Shown here: positions 55,075 through 62,899 of the stretch, piece by piece
Layout: the number at the start of each line of letters is the position of its first letter
Numbering within the stretch: the stretch's first letter is position 1
Assembly (NCBI GenBank): GCA_965221845.1
Contig: OZ244919.1
Location: 2,728,001-2,792,000 of the forward strand
DNA: 64,000 nt
Reading direction: 5' to 3'
DNA from: JAJEFO01 sp965221845
GTDB lineage: Bacteria; Pseudomonadota; Alphaproteobacteria; Rhodobacterales; Rhodobacteraceae
Position numbers and translations under genes: made by a program
The notes under the pieces: model-generated
Seen by the model: only the letters and a program-made list of their open reading frames with translations
Databases searched by the model: none
What the model was told of the DNA's origin: nothing

Positions 55075-56462
55075 GATACGTCTCGACACGCGGAACGGCG
55101 CCGGAGCTGTCCTTCGAGCAGGCCATGCTCGCCGGCCTTGCCGTCGACGGAGGACTCTACGTGCCCGCCGAGGTGCCGGCGTTCGCGCCGCGCGACATCG
55201 CCATGCTGCATGGCAGGAGCTACGAGGACGTGGCGTTCGCGGTCATGCGGCCGTTCGTCGGCGACACGTTCGAGAAGGAGGAGCTGCGCGCCTTGATCAG
55301 GGCGGCCTATGCGGGGTTTGGCCACGTCAGCCGCGCGCCCCTGAGACAGGCCGGGGACGGAATATGGCTTCTGGAGCTCTTCCACGGCCCGACGCTGGCC
55401 TTCAAGGACTTCGCCATGCAGATCGTGGGCCGGATGTTCCAGGCCGTGCTGCGGCGGCGGGGCGCGCGCGTCACCGTTGTGGGGGCGACCAGCGGCGACA
55501 CCGGAAGCGCAGCGATCGAGGCGTTCCGCGGGCTCGACAACGTGGATGTCTGCATACTCTTTCCCCACGGCAAGGTGTCCGAGGTGCAGCGGCGGCAGAT
55601 GACCACGCCGACGGAGGCGAACGTGCGGGCCTTCGCGGTCGAAGGCACGTTCGACGACTGCCAGCGCCATCTGAAGGACATGTTCGCCGATCCGGGGTTT
55701 CGCGAGGAGATGCGCCTGGCGGCCGTCAACTCGATAAACTGGGCGCGCGTCATGGCGCAGGTCGTGTACTACTTCACGGCCGCCGTCGCCCTTGGGGCGC
55801 CTGGCCGGAAGGTGAGCTTCGCCGTTCCGACGGGCAACTTTGGCGACATCTACGCCGGCGAGATCGCGAGGCGCATGGGGCTGCCCGTCGAGCGGCTGGT
55901 GATCGCGACGAACCAGAACGACATCCTGCACCGCGCGCTCGTGACCGGAGAGTACCGCGCCGGCCCGGTCCGGCCCTCCGTCAGCCCCTCGATGGACATT
56001 CAGGTGAGCTCCAACTTCGAACGCCTCCTTTTCGACGCGTGCGGGCGTGACGCGTGCGCCGTCAGGTCGCTGATGGGCGAGCTGAGGACGGGAGACGGGT
56101 TCCGGATCGACGATGCCGCGCTCGCCAGGATCGGCGGGATCTTCGCGAGCGGGAGGGTTTCGGAGGCGGAAACGATGTCCAGGATCAGGGCGGCGCACGG
56201 TGCGACCGGCCAGCTTGTCTGCCCCCACACGGCGGTCGGGCTCGAAGTGGCCGGCCGGCTGGCGGAGCCCGGCGTCCCGATGATCGCCCTCGCCACGGCA
56301 GACGCCGCCAAGTTCCCCGACGCGGTGGAACGGGCGGCGGGCATCCGTCCGCCCCTTCCCTTCAGGATGGCCGACCTCTATGAGCGTCCAGAGCGGGTGA
56401 CCCGGGTTGCGAACGACCTTGCCGGGATCTGCCGCGCGATCGGGGAGGGCCGGGCCGCTTGA
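55071..56462 (+). CDS. thrC: threonine synthase
   Basis: This 463-residue PLP enzyme makes threonine from O-phosphohomoserine. It begins MRYVSTRGTAPELSFEQAML. The PLP lysine is in GPTLAFKDFAMQIVGRMF, followed by VVGATSGDTGSAAIEAFRGL and the phosphate loop VPTGNFGDIYAGEIARRMG. It is coupled to surf1 upstream and to the M16 peptidase downstream by 4-bp overlaps. This order is common in Rhodobacterales. Confidence 0.96.
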   Translation: MRYVSTRGTAPELSFEQAMLAGLAVDGGLYVPAEVPAFAPRDIAMLHGRSYEDVAFAVMRPFVGDTFEKEELRALIRAAYAGFGHVSRAPLRQAGDGIWLLELFHGPTLAFKDFAMQIVGRMFQAVLRRRGARVTVVGATSGDTGSAAIEAFRGLDNVDVCILFPHGKVSEVQRRQMTTPTEANVRAFAVEGTFDDCQRHLKDMFADPGFREEMRLAAVNSINWARVMAQVVYYFTAAVALGAPGRKVSFAVPTGNFGDIYAGEIARRMGLPVERLVIATNQNDILHRALVTGEYRAGPVRPSVSPSMDIQVSSNFERLLFDACGRDACAVRSLMGELRTGDGFRIDDAALARIGGIFASGRVSEAETMSRIRAAHGATGQLVCPHTAVGLEVAGRLAEPGVPMIALATADAAKFPDAVERAAGIRPPLPFRMADLYERPERVTRVANDLAGICRAIGEGRAA

Positions 56463-57721
56463 CGGTTGAGCTTCACAGGCTGGCAAACGGCGTGCGCGTC
56501 GTGACCGAGCACATGCCGGGGCTGCAGTCCGCGGCGCTCGGGATCTGGGTCGCGGCCGGAGGGCGCCACGAGCGCGCCGAGCAGAACGGGATCGCTCACT
56601 TCCTGGAGCACATGGCGTTCAAGGGGACCGGGACCCGGTCGGCGCTTCAGATCGCCGAGGCGATCGAGGACGTCGGCGGCTACATCAACGCCTACACGTC
56701 GCGCGAGATGACGACCTACTATGCGCGCGTCCTCGCCGAGCACGCCGGCCTTGCGCTGGACGTCATTTCGGACATCGTCCTGAACCCCGCCTTCGAGCCT
56801 GGCGAGATCGAGACCGAGCGGCACGTGATCCTGCAGGAGATCGGCCAGGTGCTGGACACGCCCGACGACGTGATCTTCGACTGGCTGCAGGAAACGGCCT
56901 TTCCGGACCAGCCCCTTGGCCGCCCGATCCTCGGCCCGGCGTCCAGGGTCGAGCGTTTCGGCCGTCAGGACCTGTCCCGCTTCGTCGATGAGCGCTACCT
57001 GCCGGGCAACCTGATCGTCGCGGCGGCGGGCGCCGTCGATCATGACGAGATCGTTCGGGCGACCGAGGCGAGGTTCGCGCATCTTTCTTCCCGGACCGGG
57101 TCCGCTGCGGAGCCCGGGCGATTCACGGGCGGCGAAACGAGAGTCGAGAAGGGACTCGAGCAGGCCCATGTCGCACTGTCCTTCGAGAGCCCCGGATATC
57201 GGGATGACGCGGTGTATTCCGCGCAGGCCTTCGCGACCGCGATGGGCGGCGGGATGTCCTCGCGGCTCTTTCAGGAGGCGCGCGAGAAGCGCGGCCTGTG
57301 CTACGCGATCTTCGCGCAGGCGAGCCCTTATTCCGACACCGGCCTGTTCACGATCTATTCCGGGACGGGCGCGGAGGCGGTTCCCGAGCTCCTGGCGTTG
57401 ACGGTGAACGAGCTGCGGCGGTCCGCCGGCGACCTTTCCGAGGCGGAGGTCGCCCGGGCGAGGGCGCAGCTGAAGGCCGGCCTGCTGATGGGGCTGGAGC
57501 AGCCTGCGAGCCGCGCCGAGCGCCTGGCGAAGCTCCTGTCGGTCTGGGATCGCGTGCCGTCGATCGCGGAGACCGTCGAGATGGTCGATTCGGTCAGCGT
57601 GCGGTCGGTGCGGGAGGTGGCGACCGGACTCGTGTCCGCCGGCGCGGGAGCCTTGGCGCTCTACGGACCGGTGGCGGCCGCTCCGACAGTTCAGGAGATC
57701 ACTGACAGGCTGGCGGCCTGA
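56459..57721 (+). CDS. M16-family metalloprotease (mitochondrial processing peptidase-like)
   Basis: This 420-residue protein has the inverted zinc motif HFLEH in NGIAHFLEHMAFKGTGTRS, with YINAYTSREMTTYYARVLAE and the second Glu in IETERHVILQEIGQV. It is close to the β subunit of mitochondrial processing peptidase. Translation begins at a TTG (56459) overlapping the thrC stop (TTGA), after GGGGAGGG; no ATG or GTG fits the conserved start LHRLANGVRVVTEHMPG. It overlaps the GNAT gene by 1 bp. Confidence 0.94.
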   Translation: MTVELHRLANGVRVVTEHMPGLQSAALGIWVAAGGRHERAEQNGIAHFLEHMAFKGTGTRSALQIAEAIEDVGGYINAYTSREMTTYYARVLAEHAGLALDVISDIVLNPAFEPGEIETERHVILQEIGQVLDTPDDVIFDWLQETAFPDQPLGRPILGPASRVERFGRQDLSRFVDERYLPGNLIVAAAGAVDHDEIVRATEARFAHLSSRTGSAAEPGRFTGGETRVEKGLEQAHVALSFESPGYRDDAVYSAQAFATAMGGGMSSRLFQEAREKRGLCYAIFAQASPYSDTGLFTIYSGTGAEAVPELLALTVNELRRSAGDLSEAEVARARAQLKAGLLMGLEQPASRAERLAKLLSVWDRVPSIAETVEMVDSVSVRSVREVATGLVSAGAGALALYGPVAAAPTVQEITDRLAA

Positions 57722-58338
57722 TGCCGTGGAAAGGGAGCCGCGTCAGAATCGGCACCGCGCGCATGGTGCTGCGCCCGCCCGTCGTTGGCGACTACCGGTC
57801 CTGGTCCGAATTGCGGCGCACGAGCTCGGAGTTCCTGAAGCCCTGGGAGCCTGCCTGGGCAACGGATCACCTGACCCGCAGGGGCTTCGTCGCCCGTGTC
57901 CGGCGGGCGCATCGCTCCATTCGGGAGGGAACGGCGGTGCCGCTGTTCCTTTCGAGGCGGAGCGACGGATGCCTTCTGGGAGCCATCACGCTGGAGAACA
58001 TCCGGCGCGGACCGAGCCAGTCCGGGATGATCGGCTACTGGATCGGCGCGGAACATGCGCGGCAGGGCTACATGCGCGAGGCGCTCACGGCGACGGTGCG
58101 TTACGCGTTCGACGTCATCGACCTGAGCAGGGTCGAGAGCGCATGCCTGCCGGAGAACGCGGCTTCGCGCCGCCTCCTCGGTGCCTGCGGCTACAGGTGC
58201 GAAGGCGTGGCGCAGGGCTACCTCAAGATCAACGGCCTCTGGCGGAACCATGTGCTCTACGCCAACCTTCGCGATGACCGGCGTGGCAAGGCGGAGACCG
58301 GCGCGTCCGGGACGTCGCCGGCTGAAGCGGAGGCTTGA
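57721..58338 (+). CDS. GNAT acetyltransferase, RimJ/RimL type
   Basis: This 205-residue protein has IGTARMVLRPPVVGDYRSWS, FLKPWEPAW, MIGYWIGAEHARQGYMREAL (acetyl-CoA loop), ESACLPENAASRRLLGACGY and YLKINGLWRNHVLYANL. These are the features of RimJ, which acetylates ribosomal S5 in other bacteria; its neighbours in relatives are also the M16 peptidase. The ATG overlaps the M16 stop (TGATG). About 20 residues at the end are extra. Confidence 0.92.
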   Translation: MPWKGSRVRIGTARMVLRPPVVGDYRSWSELRRTSSEFLKPWEPAWATDHLTRRGFVARVRRAHRSIREGTAVPLFLSRRSDGCLLGAITLENIRRGPSQSGMIGYWIGAEHARQGYMREALTATVRYAFDVIDLSRVESACLPENAASRRLLGACGYRCEGVAQGYLKINGLWRNHVLYANLRDDRRGKAETGASGTSPAEAEA

Positions 58339-58580
58339 CTCCGCCTGAGCCGTCGTGCCTTCTCCGAGGCCGGCGAACGGCCCGGCCGCCTCGCGCATGT
58401 CGGGAGCGAGCGCGCCCGTGCGCCGGATGGAATGGTGGAGAGGCCTGTGTGCAGCAGACCGGAACCTCCCGCGCCCGGGCCCCGGGCCCGCACGGCTTCG
58501 GGCCTTTCCCCGGGTCGACGGGGAAGCGCGGGCCGTTCGCGCCCGCGGAGAGGCGCCTGCCTTCCAGCCGGGGGCGAGGC

Positions 58581-60005
58581 GTGAGGATCCCCTTCGGCGG
58601 CGGAAGCGGCGGGGCAGAGGACCTGCCCGGCCCCCGGTGCCTGCCGCTCGTCGGCAACCTGCACCAGATCCGGCTCGACCGCCTGCATCTGGCCCTCGAG
58701 GACTGGGCTGGCAGGTACGGGCCGCTCTACCGGGTCCGCCTTGGCCCGCGCCGCATCGCGGTGCTTTCGGATCGCGACGAGATCCTGCGCCTCCTGGCCG
58801 ATCGCCCGGACGGGTTCCGCCGCACGCGCAACCTCGAGGCGGCAACCCGCGAGATGGGGCTCAAGGGAGTCTTCGCCGCAGAGGGGGAGGACTGGCGGAG
58901 ACAGCGCCGGCTTGTCGTCGAGGCCTTGAGCCGGGCAAGGATCGAGGACTTCTTCCCGAAGCTCGCCGCCACGGTCGCGCGGCTTCGGCGGCGCTGGGAG
59001 CTTGCGGCCGACTCGGGGGCGCCCGTCGATCTTTGCCGCGACCTGATGCGCTTCACCGTGGACGTGACCACCCAGCTCGCCTTTGGCGTCGACATCAACA
59101 CGCTTGAGACTCGGGGCCCCACGATCCAGCGGCATCTCGACAGGGTGTTTCCCGTCCTGCACAGGCGCCTGAACGGGCCGTTTCCCTACTGGCGCTTCAT
59201 CCGCCTGCCGGCGGACCGTTCCCTTGATCGTGCGCTCGACGCTCTCGAGATCGAGGTCGGCGCCATGGTGAAGGCCGCGCGCGCGCGGCTTGAACGCGAA
59301 CCCGGGCGCCGGGAGTCGCCGCGGGACTTCCTTGAGGCGATCATCGTCGAGACGGAGGCCGAGGGGTCCGGGGCCACGGGCGACGTGATATTCGCCAATG
59401 CATGCAACCTGCTGCTCGCCGGCGAGGACACGACGGCCAACACGATCGCCTGGACGGTGCATCTCCTTGCCGGGAATCCGGACTGGTTCGACCGTTGCCG
59501 GCGCGAGGTGGACGCGCTCGCCGCAACGGGAGCAGACGGACCGGAAGGCTTCGAGCGGACGAAGCGGATGCCTGTCATCGATGCAGTCGGCAGCGAGTCC
59601 ATGCGCCTCAAGCCAATCGCCCCCCTGCACATGCTCGAGGCCGTGGGCGACACACGGATCCTCGGGCGCAGGATACCGGCGGGAACCGCGATCTTCATGC
59701 TCCTGCGCCACATTGCGACCCGGGACGAACACTTCGTCAACGGGCGCCGCTTCGATCCGGGGCGCTGGCTTGCCGCAAAGGACGCGCGGCGCGGCCCGCA
59801 CGACCACCGCGCCTTCGCCCCCTTTGGGGCCGGCCCGCGTTTCTGCCCCGGGCGCGGCATTGCCATGCTCGAGATCAGGACCGTGCTCGCCATGCTTTGC
59901 GGCAGCTTCGACCTGCAGCCCGTCGATGGCGCCAGGGTGGAGGAGCGAATTGCGTTCACCATGTTCCCGGCAAATCTCTTCGTGCGCATGACGCGACGGA
60001 GGTGA
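58581..60005 (+). CDS. cytochrome P450
   Basis: This 474-residue haem monooxygenase has the Pro-rich start LPGPRCLPLVGNLHQIRLDR, the I-helix oxygen motif LLLAGEDTTANTIAW, the ExxR pair in VGSESMRLKPIAP, and the haem-binding loop FGAGPRFCPGRGIAMLEIR with the Cys ligand. The GTG at 58581 follows GGGGCGAGG and gives a normal bacterial length. The frame is open another 82 codons upstream without family resemblance. The layout is like class E/eukaryote-type P450s. Substrate unknown; a ferredoxin gene lies at 15269. Confidence 0.92.
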   Translation: MRIPFGGGSGGAEDLPGPRCLPLVGNLHQIRLDRLHLALEDWAGRYGPLYRVRLGPRRIAVLSDRDEILRLLADRPDGFRRTRNLEAATREMGLKGVFAAEGEDWRRQRRLVVEALSRARIEDFFPKLAATVARLRRRWELAADSGAPVDLCRDLMRFTVDVTTQLAFGVDINTLETRGPTIQRHLDRVFPVLHRRLNGPFPYWRFIRLPADRSLDRALDALEIEVGAMVKAARARLEREPGRRESPRDFLEAIIVETEAEGSGATGDVIFANACNLLLAGEDTTANTIAWTVHLLAGNPDWFDRCRREVDALAATGADGPEGFERTKRMPVIDAVGSESMRLKPIAPLHMLEAVGDTRILGRRIPAGTAIFMLLRHIATRDEHFVNGRRFDPGRWLAAKDARRGPHDHRAFAPFGAGPRFCPGRGIAMLEIRTVLAMLCGSFDLQPVDGARVEERIAFTMFPANLFVRMTRRR

Positions 60006-60054
60006 CGCTGACGGTCGCGGGTTCGGCCCGGCCCTCAACGGCCTGCACGGGCGG

Positions 60055-61050
60055 TCACGACGGGCTCCTTGCAGGTCGCAGGCCCAACGCGGAAACCTCC
60101 GACCAGAATTCATCGGATGGCCGGGTTGCGCACGTTCTCGCAAGCATGTTCAGGCAATCGTTCAGCTCATGCTTGCTCGCGCACCCCAGCAGCATTGAGT
60201 GAACGGCAGGGTTCCGGCGCGGAAAGGCGAGGGCGGCTTCCGGCAGGGAAACGCCGTGCGCCTCGCAGACACGCTCCAGCCTTTCCGCCTCGTCCAGGAC
60301 CTCCCTGGGCGCAGGCCCGTGGTTCCAGCGCGCGCCAGGCCGCGAGCCGGTCGCGAGTATTCCCGAATTGAATGCGCCACCGATCACGAGGGTGACTCCG
60401 CGTTCCAGGCAAAGCGGCAGCAACGTTTGCTCCGCCGTCCTGTCCAGCAGGGTGTGCCGGCCGGCCAGCAAAATGACGTCAACCGGAATCTCGTCAATCA
60501 GCCTTGCGCAGATCTCGACCTCGTTCACGCCGATCCCGACGGAGGCGATCTCTCCCGACTCCCGCAGCCTCCGAAGCGCGCGCACGCCGTCCGACACCAG
60601 CTGCCCCGTGAAGCGGTCGGCGCTTTCTCCGTGCGTGTACGCGCCGACGTCATGGACCAGGATGATGTCGATCCTGTTGAGTCCAAGGCGCTGGTAGCTG
60701 TCCTCGACGGAGCGCATGATGCCGTCGTGACCGTAGTCGAAGCGCTGGTCGAAGGGAAGCGGGTCGACGAACGAGTGCCTGTTCCGCACGGATCCCGCCG
60801 AAGGTCTCAGGATCCTGCCGACCTTCGTCGAGAGGACGTAGCCTTCCGGTTCCCTGTCCCTGAGAAAGTCCCCGACGATCCGTTCGGCGCGGCCGTGACC
60901 GTAGTGCGGAGCCGTGTCGAAGAACCTGATTCCGGCAGTCCATGCCGCCCCGAGGGTCTCGTGCGCGGCGTTGATCGAGACGGGTGCATGCAGGCCGGCC
61001 AGCGGCGCCGTTCCCAGCCCCAGGTCGGGCAGCGGCGTCGCCGGATTCAA
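60055..61050 (-). CDS. aldo/keto reductase (L-fucose / D-threo-aldose dehydrogenase-like)
   Basis: This 331-residue NAD(P)-dependent enzyme has LPDLGLGTAPLAGLH, GIRFFDTAPHYGHGRAERIV with the catalytic Asp and Tyr, the Lys in LSTKVGRILRP, and the His in ILVHDVGAYTH. These fit the AKR group acting on fucose, galactose or pyridoxal. The start is a TTG (61050-61048) overlapping the ABC gene stop (TTGA). It is the last gene of a catabolic operon with the ABC ATPase and FCD regulator. Confidence 0.9.
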   Translation of the reverse strand: MNPATPLPDLGLGTAPLAGLHAPVSINAAHETLGAAWTAGIRFFDTAPHYGHGRAERIVGDFLRDREPEGYVLSTKVGRILRPSAGSVRNRHSFVDPLPFDQRFDYGHDGIMRSVEDSYQRLGLNRIDIILVHDVGAYTHGESADRFTGQLVSDGVRALRRLRESGEIASVGIGVNEVEICARLIDEIPVDVILLAGRHTLLDRTAEQTLLPLCLERGVTLVIGGAFNSGILATGSRPGARWNHGPAPREVLDEAERLERVCEAHGVSLPEAALAFPRRNPAVHSMLLGCASKHELNDCLNMLARTCATRPSDEFWSEVSALGLRPARSPS

Positions 61051-62114
61051 TGCGCCACCCTCAGCCCGGTGGATCTATGGAATACATGGGCCCTTGCCGC
61101 ATCGAAGCCGAACAGGAGCCTCTCCCCGAACGCGGCGCTGCAGCGATCCCGGACGGCGGCCATGAGGGTCCCGTTGCCGACTTTCCCGGTGATCAGGGTC
61201 TCTGCCCCGGTCGGCTCGACCTGGCGGGCAGTTGCGTTGATGGCGCAGCCTTTCGCCACGACGCCCAGGTGAAGGTCTTCGGGCCGGATCCCGAGCTCGA
61301 CCTCGGTTCCGGCCTGGAGGCCCGTCGGCACCGGCAGCCGCTGACCGTCCTCGAGATCCAGCTGCGCATCCCCCGCGACCACGGCAGGCAGCATGTTCAT
61401 CGACGGCGAACCGATGAAGGTCGCGACGAACCTGTTCGCGGGACCGTCGTACAGTTCGAGCGGCTTGCCGACCTGCAGGACGCTTCCGTTTTCCAGGACG
61501 ATGATCTTGTCCGCCATGGTCATGGCCTCGATCTGGTCATGCGTGACGTAGACCGCGGTGGTCTTCAGCTGCGCGTGAAGCTCCTTGATTTCCGACCGCA
61601 TCCTCACGCGAAGCTTCGCGTCCAGGTTCGACAGGGGCTCGTCGAACAGGAACACGGCGGGATCCCGCACGATGGCGCGGCCCATCGCGACCCGCTGGCG
61701 CTGGCCGCCCGACAGCTGGCGCGGATACCTGTCGAGAAGCGCCGCCAGTCCGAGTATGCCGGCGGCCCGTTCGACCTTCGCCCGGCTCTCGGCCTTGCCG
61801 GCCCTCGCCAGCCTCAACGAGAAGCCCATGTTCTCGGCCACCGTCATGTGCGGGTACAGGGCGTAGTTCTGGAAGACCATCGCGATGTCCCTGTCCTTCG
61901 GACGCATGTCGTTGACGACCTGGTCTCCGATCACGATCTCGCCTCCCGTGACGTTCTCGATCCCTGCCAGCATGCGAAGCACGGTGGACTTTCCGCAGCC
62001 GGAGGGTCCGACGAGGACCGCGAACTCGCCGGCCTCGATTCCCACGTCGATCCCGCGGATGACCTGCGTGGCGCCGTATGACTTGCGCACGTTCCGGAAC
62101 TCGATGGGCTTCAA
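61047..62114 (-). CDS. sugar ABC transporter ATPase, MalK/UgpC type
   Basis: This 355-residue ATPase has Walker A VGPSGCGKSTVLRMLAGIE, the signature PRQLSGGQRQRVAMGRAI, Walker B VFLFDEPLSNLDAKLR and the switch His in VYVTHDQIEAM. A C-terminal TOBE domain (ELGIRPEDLHLG) follows, as in MalK/UgpC, which can power several sugar importers. The start is a TTG (62114-62112) after GGAGGA, one base after the regulator stop. No permease or binding-protein genes are in the window. Confidence 0.95.
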   Translation of the reverse strand: MKPIEFRNVRKSYGATQVIRGIDVGIEAGEFAVLVGPSGCGKSTVLRMLAGIENVTGGEIVIGDQVVNDMRPKDRDIAMVFQNYALYPHMTVAENMGFSLRLARAGKAESRAKVERAAGILGLAALLDRYPRQLSGGQRQRVAMGRAIVRDPAVFLFDEPLSNLDAKLRVRMRSEIKELHAQLKTTAVYVTHDQIEAMTMADKIIVLENGSVLQVGKPLELYDGPANRFVATFIGSPSMNMLPAVVAGDAQLDLEDGQRLPVPTGLQAGTEVELGIRPEDLHLGVVAKGCAINATARQVEPTGAETLITGKVGNGTLMAAVRDRCSAAFGERLLFGFDAARAHVFHRSTGLRVAH

Positions 62115-62115
62115 C

Positions 62116-62748
62116 TCAAAGTCCTCCGATCGCCCTGCTCATCGCGACGTCCAGGTGCTTCGAAAGCCGTTCGGCCGCCAGTCCGGCGTCCCCGGCGACG
62201 CATGCATCGAGAACGCCGACATGCTCGGCGAGCGCCCCGAGCACGCGATTCGCGTCGAGCAGGATGTTTGACCGGATCAGCCGGAGCCGCAGGGAGTTGA
62301 TCTGGTAGGTCTCGTTCATCAGATCGTTGTTCGCCGACGAAATGAGCTCGTCGTGCATTTGCCAGTCGATCTCCAGCGCGCGGTCCAGCGTGTCCCGGGA
62401 CGCGCAGCTGTCGGCTTCCGCAAGCGCAGTGCGGGTCGCCTCCAACAGGGCACGGGCACCGGATCGCGCGTTCGCGACGTAGGATTCGACTGCCGCGAGT
62501 TCGAGCACCGCGCGCAGCTGGAACGACTCCCGGATGAAACGGATGGTCACGTCCGCAATCTGGATTCCGCGCTGCGGATGCACCTTCAGTATGGAGTCGT
62601 GCTCGAGCTTCTGGATCGCCTCGCGCGCGCTGCCGAGAGAGACGCCCGCCAGCTTCGCCAGTTCCCGCTGCGTGACGAACTGGCCGGGCTTCAGTTCTCC
62701 GGAATGCAGCCTCTGCCTGAAGCTCTCGTAAGCCTTTGCGCGTGACAT
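62116..62748 (-). CDS. GntR-family regulator with FCD domain
   Basis: This 210-residue transcription factor has an N-terminal winged helix (YESFRQRLHSGELKPGQFVT and ELAKLAGVSLGSAREAIQKL) and a helical FCD ligand domain with metal-site histidines (DWQMHDELISSANND, LAEHVGVLDACVAGD, RLSKHLDVAM). FCD regulators usually sense acids or sugar acids. The start at 62748 follows GGAGGAGG. It heads the operon with the ABC ATPase and aldo/keto reductase, divergent from the enolase-family gene it probably also controls. Confidence 0.92.
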   Translation of the reverse strand: MSRAKAYESFRQRLHSGELKPGQFVTQRELAKLAGVSLGSAREAIQKLEHDSILKVHPQRGIQIADVTIRFIRESFQLRAVLELAAVESYVANARSGARALLEATRTALAEADSCASRDTLDRALEIDWQMHDELISSANNDLMNETYQINSLRLRLIRSNILLDANRVLGALAEHVGVLDACVAGDAGLAAERLSKHLDVAMSRAIGGL

Positions 62749-62844
62749 GCCTCCTCCTCTTTGGTCCGGGTCCGGTGCGCCGACCATACCATCAAGTCCG
62801 CGCAAGGGGGTGACCTGCCGGCTGATCTATCATAAAAAACACAC

Positions 62845-62874
62845 TTGTCAATCAGTGATTCATCAGATATGCTC
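62845..62874 (+). promoter_or_regulatory. promoter/operator region of the divergent catabolic cluster
   Basis: The stretch 62820-62875 is strikingly AT-rich for this genome. TTGTCA (62845-62850) and TATGCT (62869-62874) are 18 bp apart and would start transcription near 62881. TGATCTATCAT (62823-62833) and TGATTCATCA (62856-62865) are short near-palindromes that could bind the FCD regulator. Confidence 0.4.
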
Positions 62875-62899
62875 CATGAAACGAACCGGCATGATCACG

